The position numbers were made by a program, and so were the translations under genes. Positions 16,975 to 26,447 of a stretch of 64,000 nt of DNA are shown in pieces. This stretch comes from CAVWSM01 sp963798505 (GTDB lineage Bacteria > Actinomycetota > Actinomycetes > Jiangellales > Jiangellaceae). Each line of letters begins with the position of its first letter. Position 1 is the first letter of the stretch. The stretch is taken from NCBI GenBank assembly GCA_963798505.1, contig CAWCTX010000018.1:62001-126000 (forward strand), read 5' to 3'. Under the pieces are notes generated by a model. The model searched no databases. It saw nothing but the letters and a program-made list of their open reading frames with translations, and was not told the DNA's origin.

Positions 16975-17862
16975 ATGGCGAGTGATGTCCTGGTGACACT
17001 GCGCCAGCTGCTGCCGACGCTGCGGCCGGCGGAACAGCGCGTGGCCAGCCTGGCCTTGGTCGACCCCGACCGGGTCCGTGACATGACCATCACCGAGCTG
17101 GCCAAGGCCTGCGACACGTCCCAGGCCACGGTCGCGCGGTTCTGCGTCGCCGCCGGGTTCTCCGGCTATCCGGAATTCCGCCTCGCGATCGCGAGCGCGG
17201 TCAGCCGGGAGCACTTCGAGCGCGACAGGTTCAGCATCGCCGACGGCGAGATCGGGCCAGAGGACGGTGCCGAGGAAGTTGTGTCCAAGATCGCCTACCA
17301 GGAGGCGCGGGCCATAGAGCAGACGGCGCAGGAGATCGACCTTGCTGCGCTGGATGCCGTCGTCGACGCCGTGGTCGCTGCCGACCGCATCGACATCTAC
17401 GGGATGGCCTCGAGCGGGCTCACCGGGCTCGACCTCCAGCAAAAGTTGCACCGCATCGGGCTGGTGTCGTACTGCTGGATCGACGCCCACCTCGCCCTCA
17501 CGTCGGCGGCGCTCCTCGGCCCGACCAGTGTGGCGATCGGCATCTCCCACTCGGGGCTGACGATCGAGACAAACCACGCGCTCGAGGTGGCCAGGAATGC
17601 CGGCGCCCACACCGTCGCCATCACCAACTTCCCCGAGTCGCCGCTGGCCGACCGAGCCGAGCTGGTGTTGTCCACCGCCGCGCGGGAGACGCGGTACCGC
17701 TCCGGCGCGATGTCCAGCCGGATCGCCCAGTTGGCGCTCGTGGACTTCCTCTTCGTGCGGATCGCGCAGCGGCTCTACGACAGCATGGGTGAGTCGTTAC
17801 GACGTACGTATGACGCTGTGCAGACCCATCGGCTGTCGTACGACCGCAAGCCCCGCACCTAG
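16975..17862 (+). CDS. RpiR/MurR-family regulator of the murQ locus
   Basis: A 295-residue RpiR-type transcription factor. The N-terminal HTH_6 domain (residues 1-77) includes TITELAKACDTSQATVARFC and AAGFSGYPEFRLAIA. The C-terminal SIS domain (about 120-255), with IYGMASSGLTGLDLQQKLHR and IGISHSGLTIET, binds phosphosugars. The start follows GAAGGGGGACGCGC. Its divergent position to murQ-ngcEFG makes it the likely repressor, released by MurNAc-6-P or GlcNAc-6-P, as known for E. coli MurR. Confidence 0.88.
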   Translation: MASDVLVTLRQLLPTLRPAEQRVASLALVDPDRVRDMTITELAKACDTSQATVARFCVAAGFSGYPEFRLAIASAVSREHFERDRFSIADGEIGPEDGAEEVVSKIAYQEARAIEQTAQEIDLAALDAVVDAVVAADRIDIYGMASSGLTGLDLQQKLHRIGLVSYCWIDAHLALTSAALLGPTSVAIGISHSGLTIETNHALEVARNAGAHTVAITNFPESPLADRAELVLSTAARETRYRSGAMSSRIAQLALVDFLFVRIAQRLYDSMGESLRRTYDAVQTHRLSYDRKPRT

Positions 17863-17898
17863 CCGCCGAGCGCACGATGAGGGCGCGCCCGCCGTACG

Positions 17899-18475
17899 TC
17901 AGCGGCGTCCGGCCAGCTTCCACGCCGCCGGCAGCAGGCCGGCTGCGAGGGCGATCTTGATCGCGTCACCGAGCAGGAACGGCTCAAGCCCGAGATCGAC
18001 AGCGGTGGCGAGCGACACGTTGATAGCGCTCGGCCAGCCACGTGACTCCGAACGCGTAGATCACGAGAGTGCCCAGCACCATGGACCCGACGACACGCAG
18101 CGGAGTGCGGTCGCCACCGTGTCGGGCGAGCCAGCCAACGAGTCCCGCGGCGACGATGAAGCCGAGCAGATAGCCGAACGTGGCCGTCACATACCCGGAC
18201 TCCCCTTGCGCGTACCACGGCACGCCCGCGAGGCCCGCGACGACGTACAACAGCATCGACAGCAGGCCGCGGACCGGGCCGAACGCTGCGCCCACCAAGA
18301 GCACCCCGAGCGTTTGGCCCGTAATCGGGACCGGCGAGCCGGGCACCGGAACGGCGATCTGAGCAAGCAGCCCGGTGAAGGCGGCGCCGCCCACGACGAG
18401 CGCGGCGTCACGGACCCGGGTACCCGGGATCAGCTCGGCCAGGACCGGCCGCGGTGCGGGGATGGACAAGCTCAT
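17899..18475 (-). CDS. bioY: BioY biotin transporter S component (frameshift near C terminus)
   Basis: The substrate-binding membrane subunit of the ECF-type biotin importer. ATG 18475 (MSLSIPAPRPVLAELIPG) leads through PVPGSPVPITGQTLGVLLVG, AAFGPVRGLLSMLLYVVAGL and GVPWYAQGESGYVTATFGY, all classic BioY blocks. The frame breaks near 18025-18035. The shifted frame reads SAINVSLATAVDLGLEPFLL then GDAIKIALAAGLLPAAWKL and stops at 17899, restoring the family C terminus. Reconstructed length is about 192 residues. No bioMN genes are adjacent; a solitary BioY can work alone or with a shared energising module. Confidence 0.88.
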
Positions 18476-18603
18476 GGACTCTGGCTCCCTCGTGCGGGCC
18501 TGTCGGACGCGCCAAGCCTCGCAGCGGGCGGGCGCGCGATCACCGTCGGGGGGCCCAAAGGCGACATACCCCAGGTTGTCAGAACCCGACAGGCGCTCGC
18601 GAT

Positions 18604-19116
18604 CTACGCGCCGACGCGGAAAAGCAGGCAGGTTGAGGTCGCGTGCGCTAGCAGCCGGCCCTCGGAGTCGGTCAGCCGCGCCTCGGCGAGCGCCGTACGG
18701 CTGCCACGCGAGAGGACCTTGCCTTCGGCGGTGATGCGGCCGCTCGTGGCCGTGATCGGCCGCAGGTACTTGATCGAGAGATCGACGGTCGTGTAGCCCT
18801 CGCCGGCTGGAAGGACCGAGTGGACGGCGCACCCGGCGGCCGAGTCGAGGAGCGCGGCGATCACGCCGCCGTGCACCGAGCCGAGCGGGTTGTAGTGCAT
18901 CTCCCCCGGCTCGAGGTAGAACACCGCGCGCCCGACCTCGAAGCCCTCGGCACCCATGTCGAGCGTGGCCATCAGCGGAGGCGGGGGCAGCTCCCCCGTG
19001 GCGATGGAGTTGAGGACGTCAATGCCGGGACGACGGCCGAGGGCATCGGCCGTCGCGGACGGATCGGTCCAGCTATAGGTGCGCGTGCGGCCGTCGGCTT
19101 CCTGGATCTGCGTCAC
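18604..19116 (-). CDS. PaaI-type hotdog thioesterase
   Basis: A cytosolic acyl-CoA thioesterase of the hotdog fold, about 170 residues. The family signature is MHYNPLGSVHGGVIAALLDS followed by AAGC, with the later strand YTTVDLSIKYLRPI and ending LAHATSTCLLF. The start chosen is GTG 19116 (VTQIQEADGRTRTYSW), downstream of AAGGAGG. A TTG at 19152 would place the start within the inverted repeat shared with the HxlR promoter and is less likely. Divergent from the HxlR gene, so probably controlled by it. Confidence 0.8.
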   Translation of the reverse strand: MTQIQEADGRTRTYSWTDPSATADALGRRPGIDVLNSIATGELPPPPLMATLDMGAEGFEVGRAVFYLEPGEMHYNPLGSVHGGVIAALLDSAAGCAVHSVLPAGEGYTTVDLSIKYLRPITATSGRITAEGKVLSRGSRTALAEARLTDSEGRLLAHATSTCLLFRVGA

Positions 19117-19142
19117 GGTTGCAGCATCCGCCCTCCTTGCTG

Positions 19143-19159
19143 AGTCTGTCAACCAGACT
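19143..19159. promoter_or_regulatory. Inverted repeat between thioesterase and HxlR genes
   Basis: AGTCTG, five bases, CAGACT: six-base arms with a TCAAC spacer, ending 12 bases before the HxlR ATG. Its place between two divergent starts suggests an autoregulatory HxlR operator. That is inferred from position and symmetry only. Confidence 0.45.
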
Positions 19160-19171
19160 TAGCCTTGGCGC

Positions 19172-19654
19172 ATGACCCGCCCCGAGGCCCTCGACTGGTC
19201 GATCGACAACTGCACGGTGCAACGGGCGCTCAACGTGCTCGGCGACCGCTGGTCGTTCGTCGTGCTGCGCGAGGTGTTCAACGGGATCCGACGCTTCGAC
19301 GACATGCGCACCCGCACGGCGATCCCCCGCCAGGTCCTGACCGACCGACTGGCGCGCCTCGTCGAGGAGGATCTGCTGCGCCGCGTGCCCTATCAGGAGC
19401 CTGGCCAGCGCACCCGGCACGAATACCGGCTTACCGAGAAGGGGCTCGATCTCTACCCCGCGCTCGTCGCGCTCAACACCTGGGGTGCGCGCTACTACGC
19501 CGACCCGGCCGGGTCGCCGCTCGCGTTCGAGCACCGAGACTGCGGCCAATCTGTCGACGTCGTGCTGCAGTGCACGGACGGGCACGAGATCGGCGACCTT
19601 CGCGAGGTTCTACCCCGCCCCGGTCCGGGTGCGCGCCGTCGCGCGGCATCCTGA
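19172..19654 (+). CDS. HxlR-family transcription regulator
   Basis: A 160-residue winged-helix regulator. The HxlR signature C-x9-LGDRWSFVVLREVF starts at Cys14. It continues with GIRRFDDMRTRTAIPRQVLT, the recognition helix and wing DRLARLVEEDLLRRVPYQ, and the dimer helix YRLTEKGLDLYPALVALN. A C-terminal extension with HRDCG and CTDGHEI may carry a metal- or redox-sensing cysteine pair, as in many HxlR proteins. Divergent from the thioesterase gene. Confidence 0.9.
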   Translation: MTRPEALDWSIDNCTVQRALNVLGDRWSFVVLREVFNGIRRFDDMRTRTAIPRQVLTDRLARLVEEDLLRRVPYQEPGQRTRHEYRLTEKGLDLYPALVALNTWGARYYADPAGSPLAFEHRDCGQSVDVVLQCTDGHEIGDLREVLPRPGPGARRRAAS

Positions 19655-19698
19655 GCACCTGCGAGGCTGTTTGGTCGAGCGGGCGGAAGGCGGGCAAC

Positions 19699-20953
19699 GT
19701 GGCAATCAGCACCCCGGGTAATCGCGGCCACGGGCTGCAGGTCATGGCGGGCCGCGATCCGCGGGAGGAACATCGCGCCGCCACGCCGCTCGAGCTGCTC
19801 TTCGACCTGACGTTCGTCGTGGCGTTCGGGGCCGTGAGCAACGAGTTCGCTCATCTCCTCGCGGAGGGGCACTACCGCGCCGCCCTCGCCGGGTTCGCCA
19901 TCGGCATCTTTTCCGTCATCTGGGCGTGGATCAACTACTCATGGTTCGCGTCCGCCTACGACACCGACGACTGGGCTTTCCGCGTTGCCACGATGGTGAT
20001 CATGGTCGGTGCCGTGATTCTCTCCCTCGGGCTGCCCGATCTGTTTCACTCCATCGACGATGGCACGTACGTAGACAACGGCGTGATCGTCATCGGTTAC
20101 GTGATGATGCGCGCGTCCATGATCTTTCTGTGGCTGCGTGCGGCCCGCGCGGATCCGCTACGTCGGGCGAGCTGCGAGACCTACGCGTTGACGATCGGCG
20201 TTGCGCAGATCGGCTGGGCCGCTCACCGCCGTGATGCAGATATCCGTCGCCGCGTTCTTCGCTTGGGGCACATTGCTGATCCTGATCGAGATGCCGGACC
20301 CCTGTTGGCTGAGCGGCGCAAGGTTGAGACGCCCTGGCACGCGCACCACATCGCCGAGCGCTACGGGCTGCTCACAATCATCACCTTGGGCGAAGGGTGT
20401 CATCGGCACGGTCGCCTCTCTGGGCGCCGTCGTTGACACGCAAGGCTGGACCGTCGATGCCGGGCTCGTCGCCGTGGCGGGGACGGGTCTCACGTTCGGG
20501 CTTTGGTGGTCGTACTTCATCCTTCCGGCCGGAGACCTGCTGCACCGCCATCGGGAACGAAACTTCGGCTGGGGGTATGGCCACATTCCGCTGTTCGCCG
20601 CGCTGGCGGCGATTGGGGCCGGGCTCCACGTCGCGGCTCTGTTCATCGAGCACGAAGCACACATCGGACCGACAGCGACGGTGCTCACCGTGGCCATTCC
20701 GGTCGCGATAGCGCTGTTCACCATCTACGGCATCTATACGTACGTCATGCACGAGACCGACCGGCTCCACCTCGGGCTGCTCGCCGGGACCATTGCCGTA
20801 CTCATCCTCACGGTGGTTCTGGCAGCGGCGGGTGTCGCTATGGCCTGGTGCCTGATCGTGTTGATGTGCGCGCCGCTTGTCTCGGTCATCGGCTACGAAA
20901 CGGTCGGGCACCGGCACCAGGCCGCGGCGCTGGAGCGACAGCTCGCGGCATGA
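19699..20953 (+). CDS. LtrA-family membrane protein (three frame breaks)
   Basis: A polytopic membrane protein of the low-temperature-requirement A family, function unclear. GTG 19699 after GGAAGG starts VAISTPGNRGHG, then RAATPLELLFDLTFVVAFG, the LtrA N-terminal hallmark, and WAWINYSWFASAYDTDD. The frame changes near 20222 (to LTAVMQISVAAFFAWGTLLI), returns near 20290 (TPWHAHHIAERYGLLTIITL then GEG), and changes again near 20398 (VIGTVASLGAVVDTQGW) before running intact to 20953. Joined length is about 418 residues, with roughly ten membrane segments. The clustered indels point to poor local sequence. Confidence 0.82.
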
Positions 20954-20954
20954 G

Positions 20955-21629
20955 CTACACGTCACCAAGCTCAGCCGGCGGTTCGGCGAGATAGCGGACG
21001 AACCACTCGCGCGCGAGGTCGGCGACCTGCTCGAGCGCGCCCGGCTCCTCGAAGAGGTGGGTGGCACCGTGCACGACGTGCAGGTGCGACATCGCTGTGA
21101 TCTGTCGGAGCGCGTCTCGGTTGTAGTCGAGGACCTGGGGGTCGTTGCCGCCAACGATGAGCAACGTCGGGGCTTGCACGGTGGGCAGGACCTCGGCGGC
21201 CAGGTCAGGCCGCCCGCCACGCGAGACGACAGCGTGCACGGCCTCCGCTCGTGCAGCCGCGGTCTGTAGGGCGGCGGCGGCACCCGTACTCGCGCCAAAC
21301 AGACCCAACGGGTGCGGTGACAGGTCGGGGTGTTGGCTGACCCAGTCGACGATCGCGGTGAGCCGGGCACCCAGCAGACCGATGTCGAAGCGGAGCTCGG
21401 CGGTGACCCGGTCGAGCTTCTCCTCCTCCGGCGTGAGCAGGTCGACGAGCACCGTCCCGAGGCCGGACCGCTGGAGCTGCCCGGCGACGTACACGTTTCG
21501 CGGGCTGTGCCGGCTGCTCCCGCTGCCGTGCGCGAACACCACGACGCCCCCCGCGTGGGTTGGCGCGATGATGTCGGCGTCCAGGCCGCGGGTCCCAGGC
21601 GCGGGCACGCGCGAAGCGAACGACGTCAC
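20955..21629 (-). CDS. Dienelactone-hydrolase-like alpha/beta hydrolase
   Basis: A cytosolic alpha/beta hydrolase of 224 residues. The oxyanion region is VVVFAHGSGSSRHSPRN, the nucleophile elbow GLFGASTGAAAAL (G-x-S-x-G with Ser in GAST), an acid in LLIVGGNDPQVL, and the catalytic His in VVHGATHLFEEPG. The start is GTG 21629, which overlaps the TGA of the DUF1876 gene in GTGA, so the two are translationally coupled. Similar pairs are seen among dormancy or stress genes of actinobacteria. The substrate is unknown. Its stop lies one base from the LtrA stop. Confidence 0.85.
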   Translation of the reverse strand: MTSFASRVPAPGTRGLDADIIAPTHAGGVVVFAHGSGSSRHSPRNVYVAGQLQRSGLGTVLVDLLTPEEEKLDRVTAELRFDIGLLGARLTAIVDWVSQHPDLSPHPLGLFGASTGAAAALQTAAARAEAVHAVVSRGGRPDLAAEVLPTVQAPTLLIVGGNDPQVLDYNRDALRQITAMSHLHVVHGATHLFEEPGALEQVADLAREWFVRYLAEPPAELGDV

Positions 21630-21892
21630 ACGCTGATGCGGGCGGGCTGGTGCGTCTCCTGCTCGATCTCTCCGGCTGCCTTGTCGAGCAGCTGGTGGAC
21701 CAGTTCGGACAGCGCCCGCGCGGCGGCGATCTCCTCGCCGACTCGAGGCTGCGACGAGTCGGCCGGGTTTCGCTTCGCCCGGCCGCGGGACCGCAGCTCG
21801 GTGCCGTCGGCGAGCCGCACTAGTGCCGCTGCCGCTGTGTGCGTGTCGTCCTCCTGGAACTCGATCTCGATGTGCCATCCCACGGTTGGCAT
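21626..21892 (-). CDS. DUF1876 small protein
   Basis: An 88-residue protein of the DUF1876 family (Rv1738/Rv2632c-like, ribosome-hibernation-factor-like fold, linked to stress in mycobacteria). Recognised by GWHIEIEFQEDDTHTAAAALV, RLADGTELRSRGRAKRNPAD and a C-terminal LVHQLLDKAAGEIE helix. ATG 21892 follows GGAGGTGATCCCC. It is the first gene of a two-gene unit with the hydrolase. Confidence 0.85.
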   Translation of the reverse strand: MPTVGWHIEIEFQEDDTHTAAAALVRLADGTELRSRGRAKRNPADSSQPRVGEEIAAARALSELVHQLLDKAAGEIEQETHQPARISV

Positions 21893-21983
21893 GGGGATCA
21901 CCTCCGACTCTCGCTCCAAGCCACCAGCATGCGCCCGATTACGACACGTGACTATCGCGCTGCGGGGTGGATGTTGCGCCGGT

Positions 21984-24900
21984 ATGTTCGGCTCCGTGCG
22001 CCGGCTCTTCACCGGGCGTGACCGCGCTCGCGGCACATCCAGGGGTCCAGCCGTGCTCGCGGCTGGCGCGCTTCTCGCCGTCGTGGTTCAGGGTTTGCCG
22101 GCTGCCGGTCAGCTCGCCGGGACCGGCGCCTTCGTGATCGACAAGGTCCTCGAGGGAGATGCCTCCCTGCGCGGCCCGGTGACGATCGCGGTGACGTGCT
22201 CGAACGGGCGGGAGGAGACGATCACCTTTGCGCCAGACGTCACGCCGACGGCGCAGGTGGTCGGCGGGCTGTCCCCGGGGACGACGTGCACGGTGACAGA
22301 GCCCGTCGACGGCTCGAAGTCGAGCGTGTCTGTCACGACGACCGGAGTGCCCGCCGAAGTCGTCGCCGACCCGGCGACGACGCCGACGGTTCAGATCGTC
22401 AACACCTATGCCGCCGTCCCGATCCTGCGGACACCACCGCCAGGGTCGCTCACCATCAACAAGGTGCTGGAAGGCGACGCCGAGTTCCGCGGCGACATCC
22501 AGATTCGCGTCCAGTGCGAGCAGGTCCCCGGGTTCGATGAGCCCTTCGATGAGACTCAGACCATCCCGGCGGGGGTCAAGACCCGGTGGAGCCGCTGGTC
22601 TTCGCGCCGATTCCTGCGCCAGCAGACTGCATGGTGACCGAGACCGTCACTGGCGGGAACGGCGCCGTCGACGTGGTCGTGATCGGTCGAGACAGACGGT
22701 GCGGGTACATCCCAACTCGAGCGATCTGGAGCTCACGCTGATCAACAGTTACACGGCCAAGACGGGTTCGCTGCGCGTCCGGAAGATCGTGGACGGTGCT
22801 GGCGCACCCCTCCGAGGAGACGTTGTACTCGATGTGTCCTGCACTGATGGCACCACTGACACCTTGGTGGTGCCGCCTGGCCAGGCGGTGAGCGAACTGG
22901 TCATAGCCAACGTCGTTGCCACCTCACAGTGCACGGTTACCGAGAGCAGCACGGGCGCTGTGCCGGGTGTCGTCGACGTGGTGGTCACGCCGCCGGGGCC
23001 GCAAACGGTGACGATCGTCGAAGACGTCGAGTCCGTCGTCGAAGTGCGTCAACACCTACACGCCCGTGCCCGCGATCCTGCAGGTCACCAAGACCGTGAC
23101 CGGACCCGCGGCTGGCAGTCAGGGCGCGGTCGTGGTCGAAGTCACGTGTGACGACGGAACCGCCACGATCGTTCCCGCTTGCCGGCCGGAGCGCCTGCCG
23201 GGGCAGACCCAGTTTCCGCCGCTGACCGTGCCCTCTGGCACCAGTTGTGCGGTCATCGAGACCAGCCAGCGGCGCCACGGCGACGGTGGCTGTGGACACC
23301 ACGTTCGCGCCAGCCGCCGTCGTGGACGTGATTGGGCCTACCAGCGTCGCCGTCACCAACACCTACTCGTTCAAACCGGGCGGACTGGTCGTCACCAAGG
23401 TGGTCGCGGGCGACGGCGCCAACCTTCGAGGATCGATCACGATCAATGCCGTCTGTGACGGCACATCGGTGGGAAGCGTGACCTACCCGCCCGACGCGAC
23501 CTTGGACCCCCTCGTCGTCTCCCCGTTGGTCGCAGGGGCGTCATGCACGGTCACGGAAACCGCCAACGGCGCCATCCCCGGCGTTGTGGATGTGTCAACC
23601 GTCATCACGCCTTCGCCGGTCACCATCCCGGCAGGTGGCAACGCGTCAGTGACTGTGACCAACACCTATACGTCGGTCCTCGCATCGCTGACCGTTGTAA
23701 AGGCGACGGCGGGTGCCGACGAGTTCCGCGGGTCGATCACGATCGCCGCGGAGTGCACGACACCTGCTGACGACGTCATCACCGAATCCCGTACCTACCC
23801 GCCTCGTGCGCCGCTTCCGCCTCTTGTAGTCGGCGGACTCCCGCTCGGAACGGTCTGCGTCGTGACGGAGCCTGAGAACGGGTCTACCCCGGCCCTCACG
23901 GTCACCACTACGCCGACCCTGCCACACACGGTCACGATCGGAGCCCGTGAGACCGTCACGATCACCAATACCTACGCCCCGACGCCAGGGGCGCTCGTCG
24001 TGGACAAGCAGATCACGGGCTCGATGGCCGGGCAGCAAGACCCGATCCAGGTCACGGCCACGTGCGCAGGCACCACGACCACCCTCGACATCCCAGCCGG
24101 TGCAACGACCACACCGCCGTTGATCATCACCGGGCTGCCGGCCGGTACTTCCTGTGTCATCGCCGAACCGCTAAACGGTGATACCCCGACCTTAGTCGTG
24201 ACGACGACACCGACGCTGCCGCAGACCGTGACCGTCCCTGCGGGCGGCGCCGCAACTGCCACCGTGACCAACCAGTACGAGCCGGCACCAGCGACGATCA
24301 CCGTCACCAAGACCATCACGGGACCGGCCGCCGCGGAGCACGGGCTCATCGCCTTGTTTGTCGACTGCGGACCGCAACACCGCGCCCTGTTGATCGTCTC
24401 GCCCGGGGACACCACGCCTCAGCCGCCGATCAGCGTCACCGGTATCCCGGCGCCTGCCACGTGCACGGTGCTCGAGTTCCTCGACGGCTCGACAGACACG
24501 GTGCAGGTGACGACGACCGGCCTGGGACCGGTTGCGCTCGCCCCGGGCGCGAACGTCACGGTGCCCGTCACCAACGACTACCAGTTTCGACCAGGTCGGC
24601 TCGTACTGACCAAGGTCATCACGGGTGACGGGGCCGCCCTGCACGGACAAATCGTGATCACCGCGACCTGCGGCGACGAAGACTTCGTCATTCCGGCCGG
24701 AGTTACTGACCCGGCGCCTTTCGCACTGGAGGTTCCCCCCGGCAGCACCTGCATCATCAACGAACCAACTGATGGCAGCAACGCACTGGTGACGGTGTCG
24801 ACCACACCCGACTTGCCGCGGACGGTGGGACCGTTCCCGGCCGGCGGCACGATTGCCGCCAGCATCACCGACGAGTACACACGCCGCACTGGCAGGCTGG

Positions 24901-25980
24901 TGGTCACCAAGAACATCTCCGGCCCGGCTGCCGAATTCCGAGGGGCCATCACTCTCAACGTTGCTTGTGGAAACGAACCGACGGGGTCGATCACCATCCC
25001 AGCAGGCGCGCCCCCGACCCCACTAGCCGTTGGGCCGATACCGCTCGGGACTCAATGCACAGTTCGCGAGCCGATGACGGGTGCCATCGGCGACGTCGTC
25101 GTCGACGGGCCAGTCTTCAGTCCCGGGAGTGTCGTCACCATCGACCAGCCACTCGACGCTCGTCACCGTCGCCAACACCTACAGCTTCGCGACCGGCGAT
25201 GTCGAGCTAGTCAAGGAGTTCGACGGCCCAGCCGCCGCCGACCGGGGAACCATTCGCATGCGCTTGACCTGTGAAGACCGGGTTGCCCCGCTGGACATTC
25301 CGCCAGGTGAGCCCGGGCCGGTCGCCGTGACCCTTTCCGATGTGCCGTCTCGCACCGTCTGCATCGCCTCCGAGCTGAACGACGGCGCTACGTCGGGCGT
25401 GGCTGTGTCTACAGTGTTCGACCCGCCGAACCAGGTGGTCACGGCCGTCGCCGACACTACGGTGACGATCACCGCCACGAACACCTACACCGCAATCCCG
25501 ACGGGAGACCTGCTCCTGGAAAGCATCCTGACCGGCCCGGCAGAGCCACGCCGTAGCGCCGTACGGCTCACCGTGACGTGTGACAGCGGTCGCACGGTGA
25601 CTGTGACTGTGCCTTCCGGCGTGAGTCCCGACCCCGCCCTCATCGGCGGGCTCCCGTCGGGAAGTCAGTGCACGATCGCGCAACCGCTCGACGGCGACAC
25701 CGCCAGCATCCTCACGACCACCTCCGGGTTGCCGACCGCCCCAGTCGAAATCCTGAGCGTCGTAACCGTTCAGGTCACGAACGTCTACACCGATCCGGTG
25801 ACCCCGACGCCAAGCCCAGCACCAACACCGAACCCGCCCCAGGCACCCGCAGCGAAGCCACTGCCCGCTACCGGAGGCGACATTGACTTCCTCCTCATGA
25901 GCTCGATTGCGATGTGCGGCATCGGTGCGAGCCTGCTGCTGGGCCGGCGCGTACTCACTCGGCGGGATTGGGTCGACTGA
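21984..25980 (+). CDS. LPXTG-anchored surface protein with twelve DUF5979-type repeats (five frame breaks)
   Basis: A cell-wall-anchored surface protein of about 1330 residues once joined. The N-terminal signal is RGPAVLAAGALLAVVVQGLP. Twelve repeats of roughly 100 residues follow, each opening like LVVTKVVAGDGANLRGSITI, with a central CTVTE/CVVTEP element and closing in NTY or a variant. The C terminus has a Pro-rich spacer, sortase motif LPATG, a hydrophobic helix and an RRVLTRR tail. Frame changes fall near 22580, 22690, 23050, 23270 and 25155; the 23.3-25.1 kb core is unbroken. Such repeats form stalk-like adhesins. No sortase gene is nearby. A single broken gene is more likely than six small genes. 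Confidence 0.85.
22115..25795 (+). repeat. Twelve tandem DUF5979-type protein repeats
   Basis: Repeat openings in order: FVIDKVLEGD, LTINKVLEGD, LRVRKIVDGA, LQVTKTVTGP, LVVTKVVAGD, LTVVKATAGA, LVVDKQITGS, ITVTKTITGP, LVLTKVITGD, LVVTKNISGP, VELVKEFDGP, LLLESILTGP. Closing motifs are NTY in most, with NSY, NQY, NDY, DEY and NVY variants. Each spans about 285-325 bases. The DNA has diverged well beyond near-identity, so this is an old expansion rather than a fresh tandem array. Confidence 0.85.
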
Positions 25981-26182
25981 TGGCTCCATACGTCTTGTAA
26001 CGCTGGGAAGTTCGGCAGGTCCGCGAAGGCCTGGCCCTCGACTGGGCGGAATCCCACGGCAAGACGTCTGTGAAGGTTCCGTCTTCAAGACGGATCAGCG
26101 GCGTCTCGACCAAGCCGGGGTGCGACGCGCGGATGGCGTTCATGATCTTGGCTCGCCGCACAAGCTGCTCGTCGAAAGCCAC
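25955..26182 (-). pseudogene. Short antibiotic-biosynthesis-monooxygenase-like remnant
   Basis: After GGAAGGGA, a GTG at 26182 opens VAFDEQLVRRAKIMNAIRAS, then HPGLVETPLIRLEDGTFTDV, a stretch resembling the C-terminal half of small ABM/EthD-like heme-free monooxygenases. Near 26045 the match moves to the next frame (GQAFADLPNFPALQDVW), while the original frame runs to a stop at 25955, inside the 3' end of the surface-protein gene. It looks truncated at the N terminus and frameshifted. A genuine 75-residue protein is the alternative. Confidence 0.4.
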
Positions 26183-26447
26183 TCTTCGGATCCCTTCCTG
26201 TGTGTCACCTCCGTTGGTGTCGGGATGTGACGAAAGGGAGGGGCCGAAGGGTGACCGGTCCCGGGCCGCGGGTTGAGTCGTGCCCATCGTTTCCTTCGGT
26301 GTCAAGTCCCCTGATGGCATCTGTGGACAGTGACGCCGATCGGCGTCGGTTGTGGACAGCGACGCCCTGGAAAGCCTTGCCGGGTAAGGGAAACGGGTCG
26401 TTCGTGGGTGCCGAGTTCTGTCCGACCCCCCTTGTAGGTTCGAATGT

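Noticed and set aside
18575..18592. TGTCAGAACCCGACA-like imperfect palindrome upstream of bioY
   Set aside because: It does not resemble the known BirA or BioQ site as far as I can judge, and the symmetry is partial.
22115..25795. CRISPR-like or satellite array
   Set aside because: The repeat length is about 300 bases and conserved only at protein level, as in a repeat protein.
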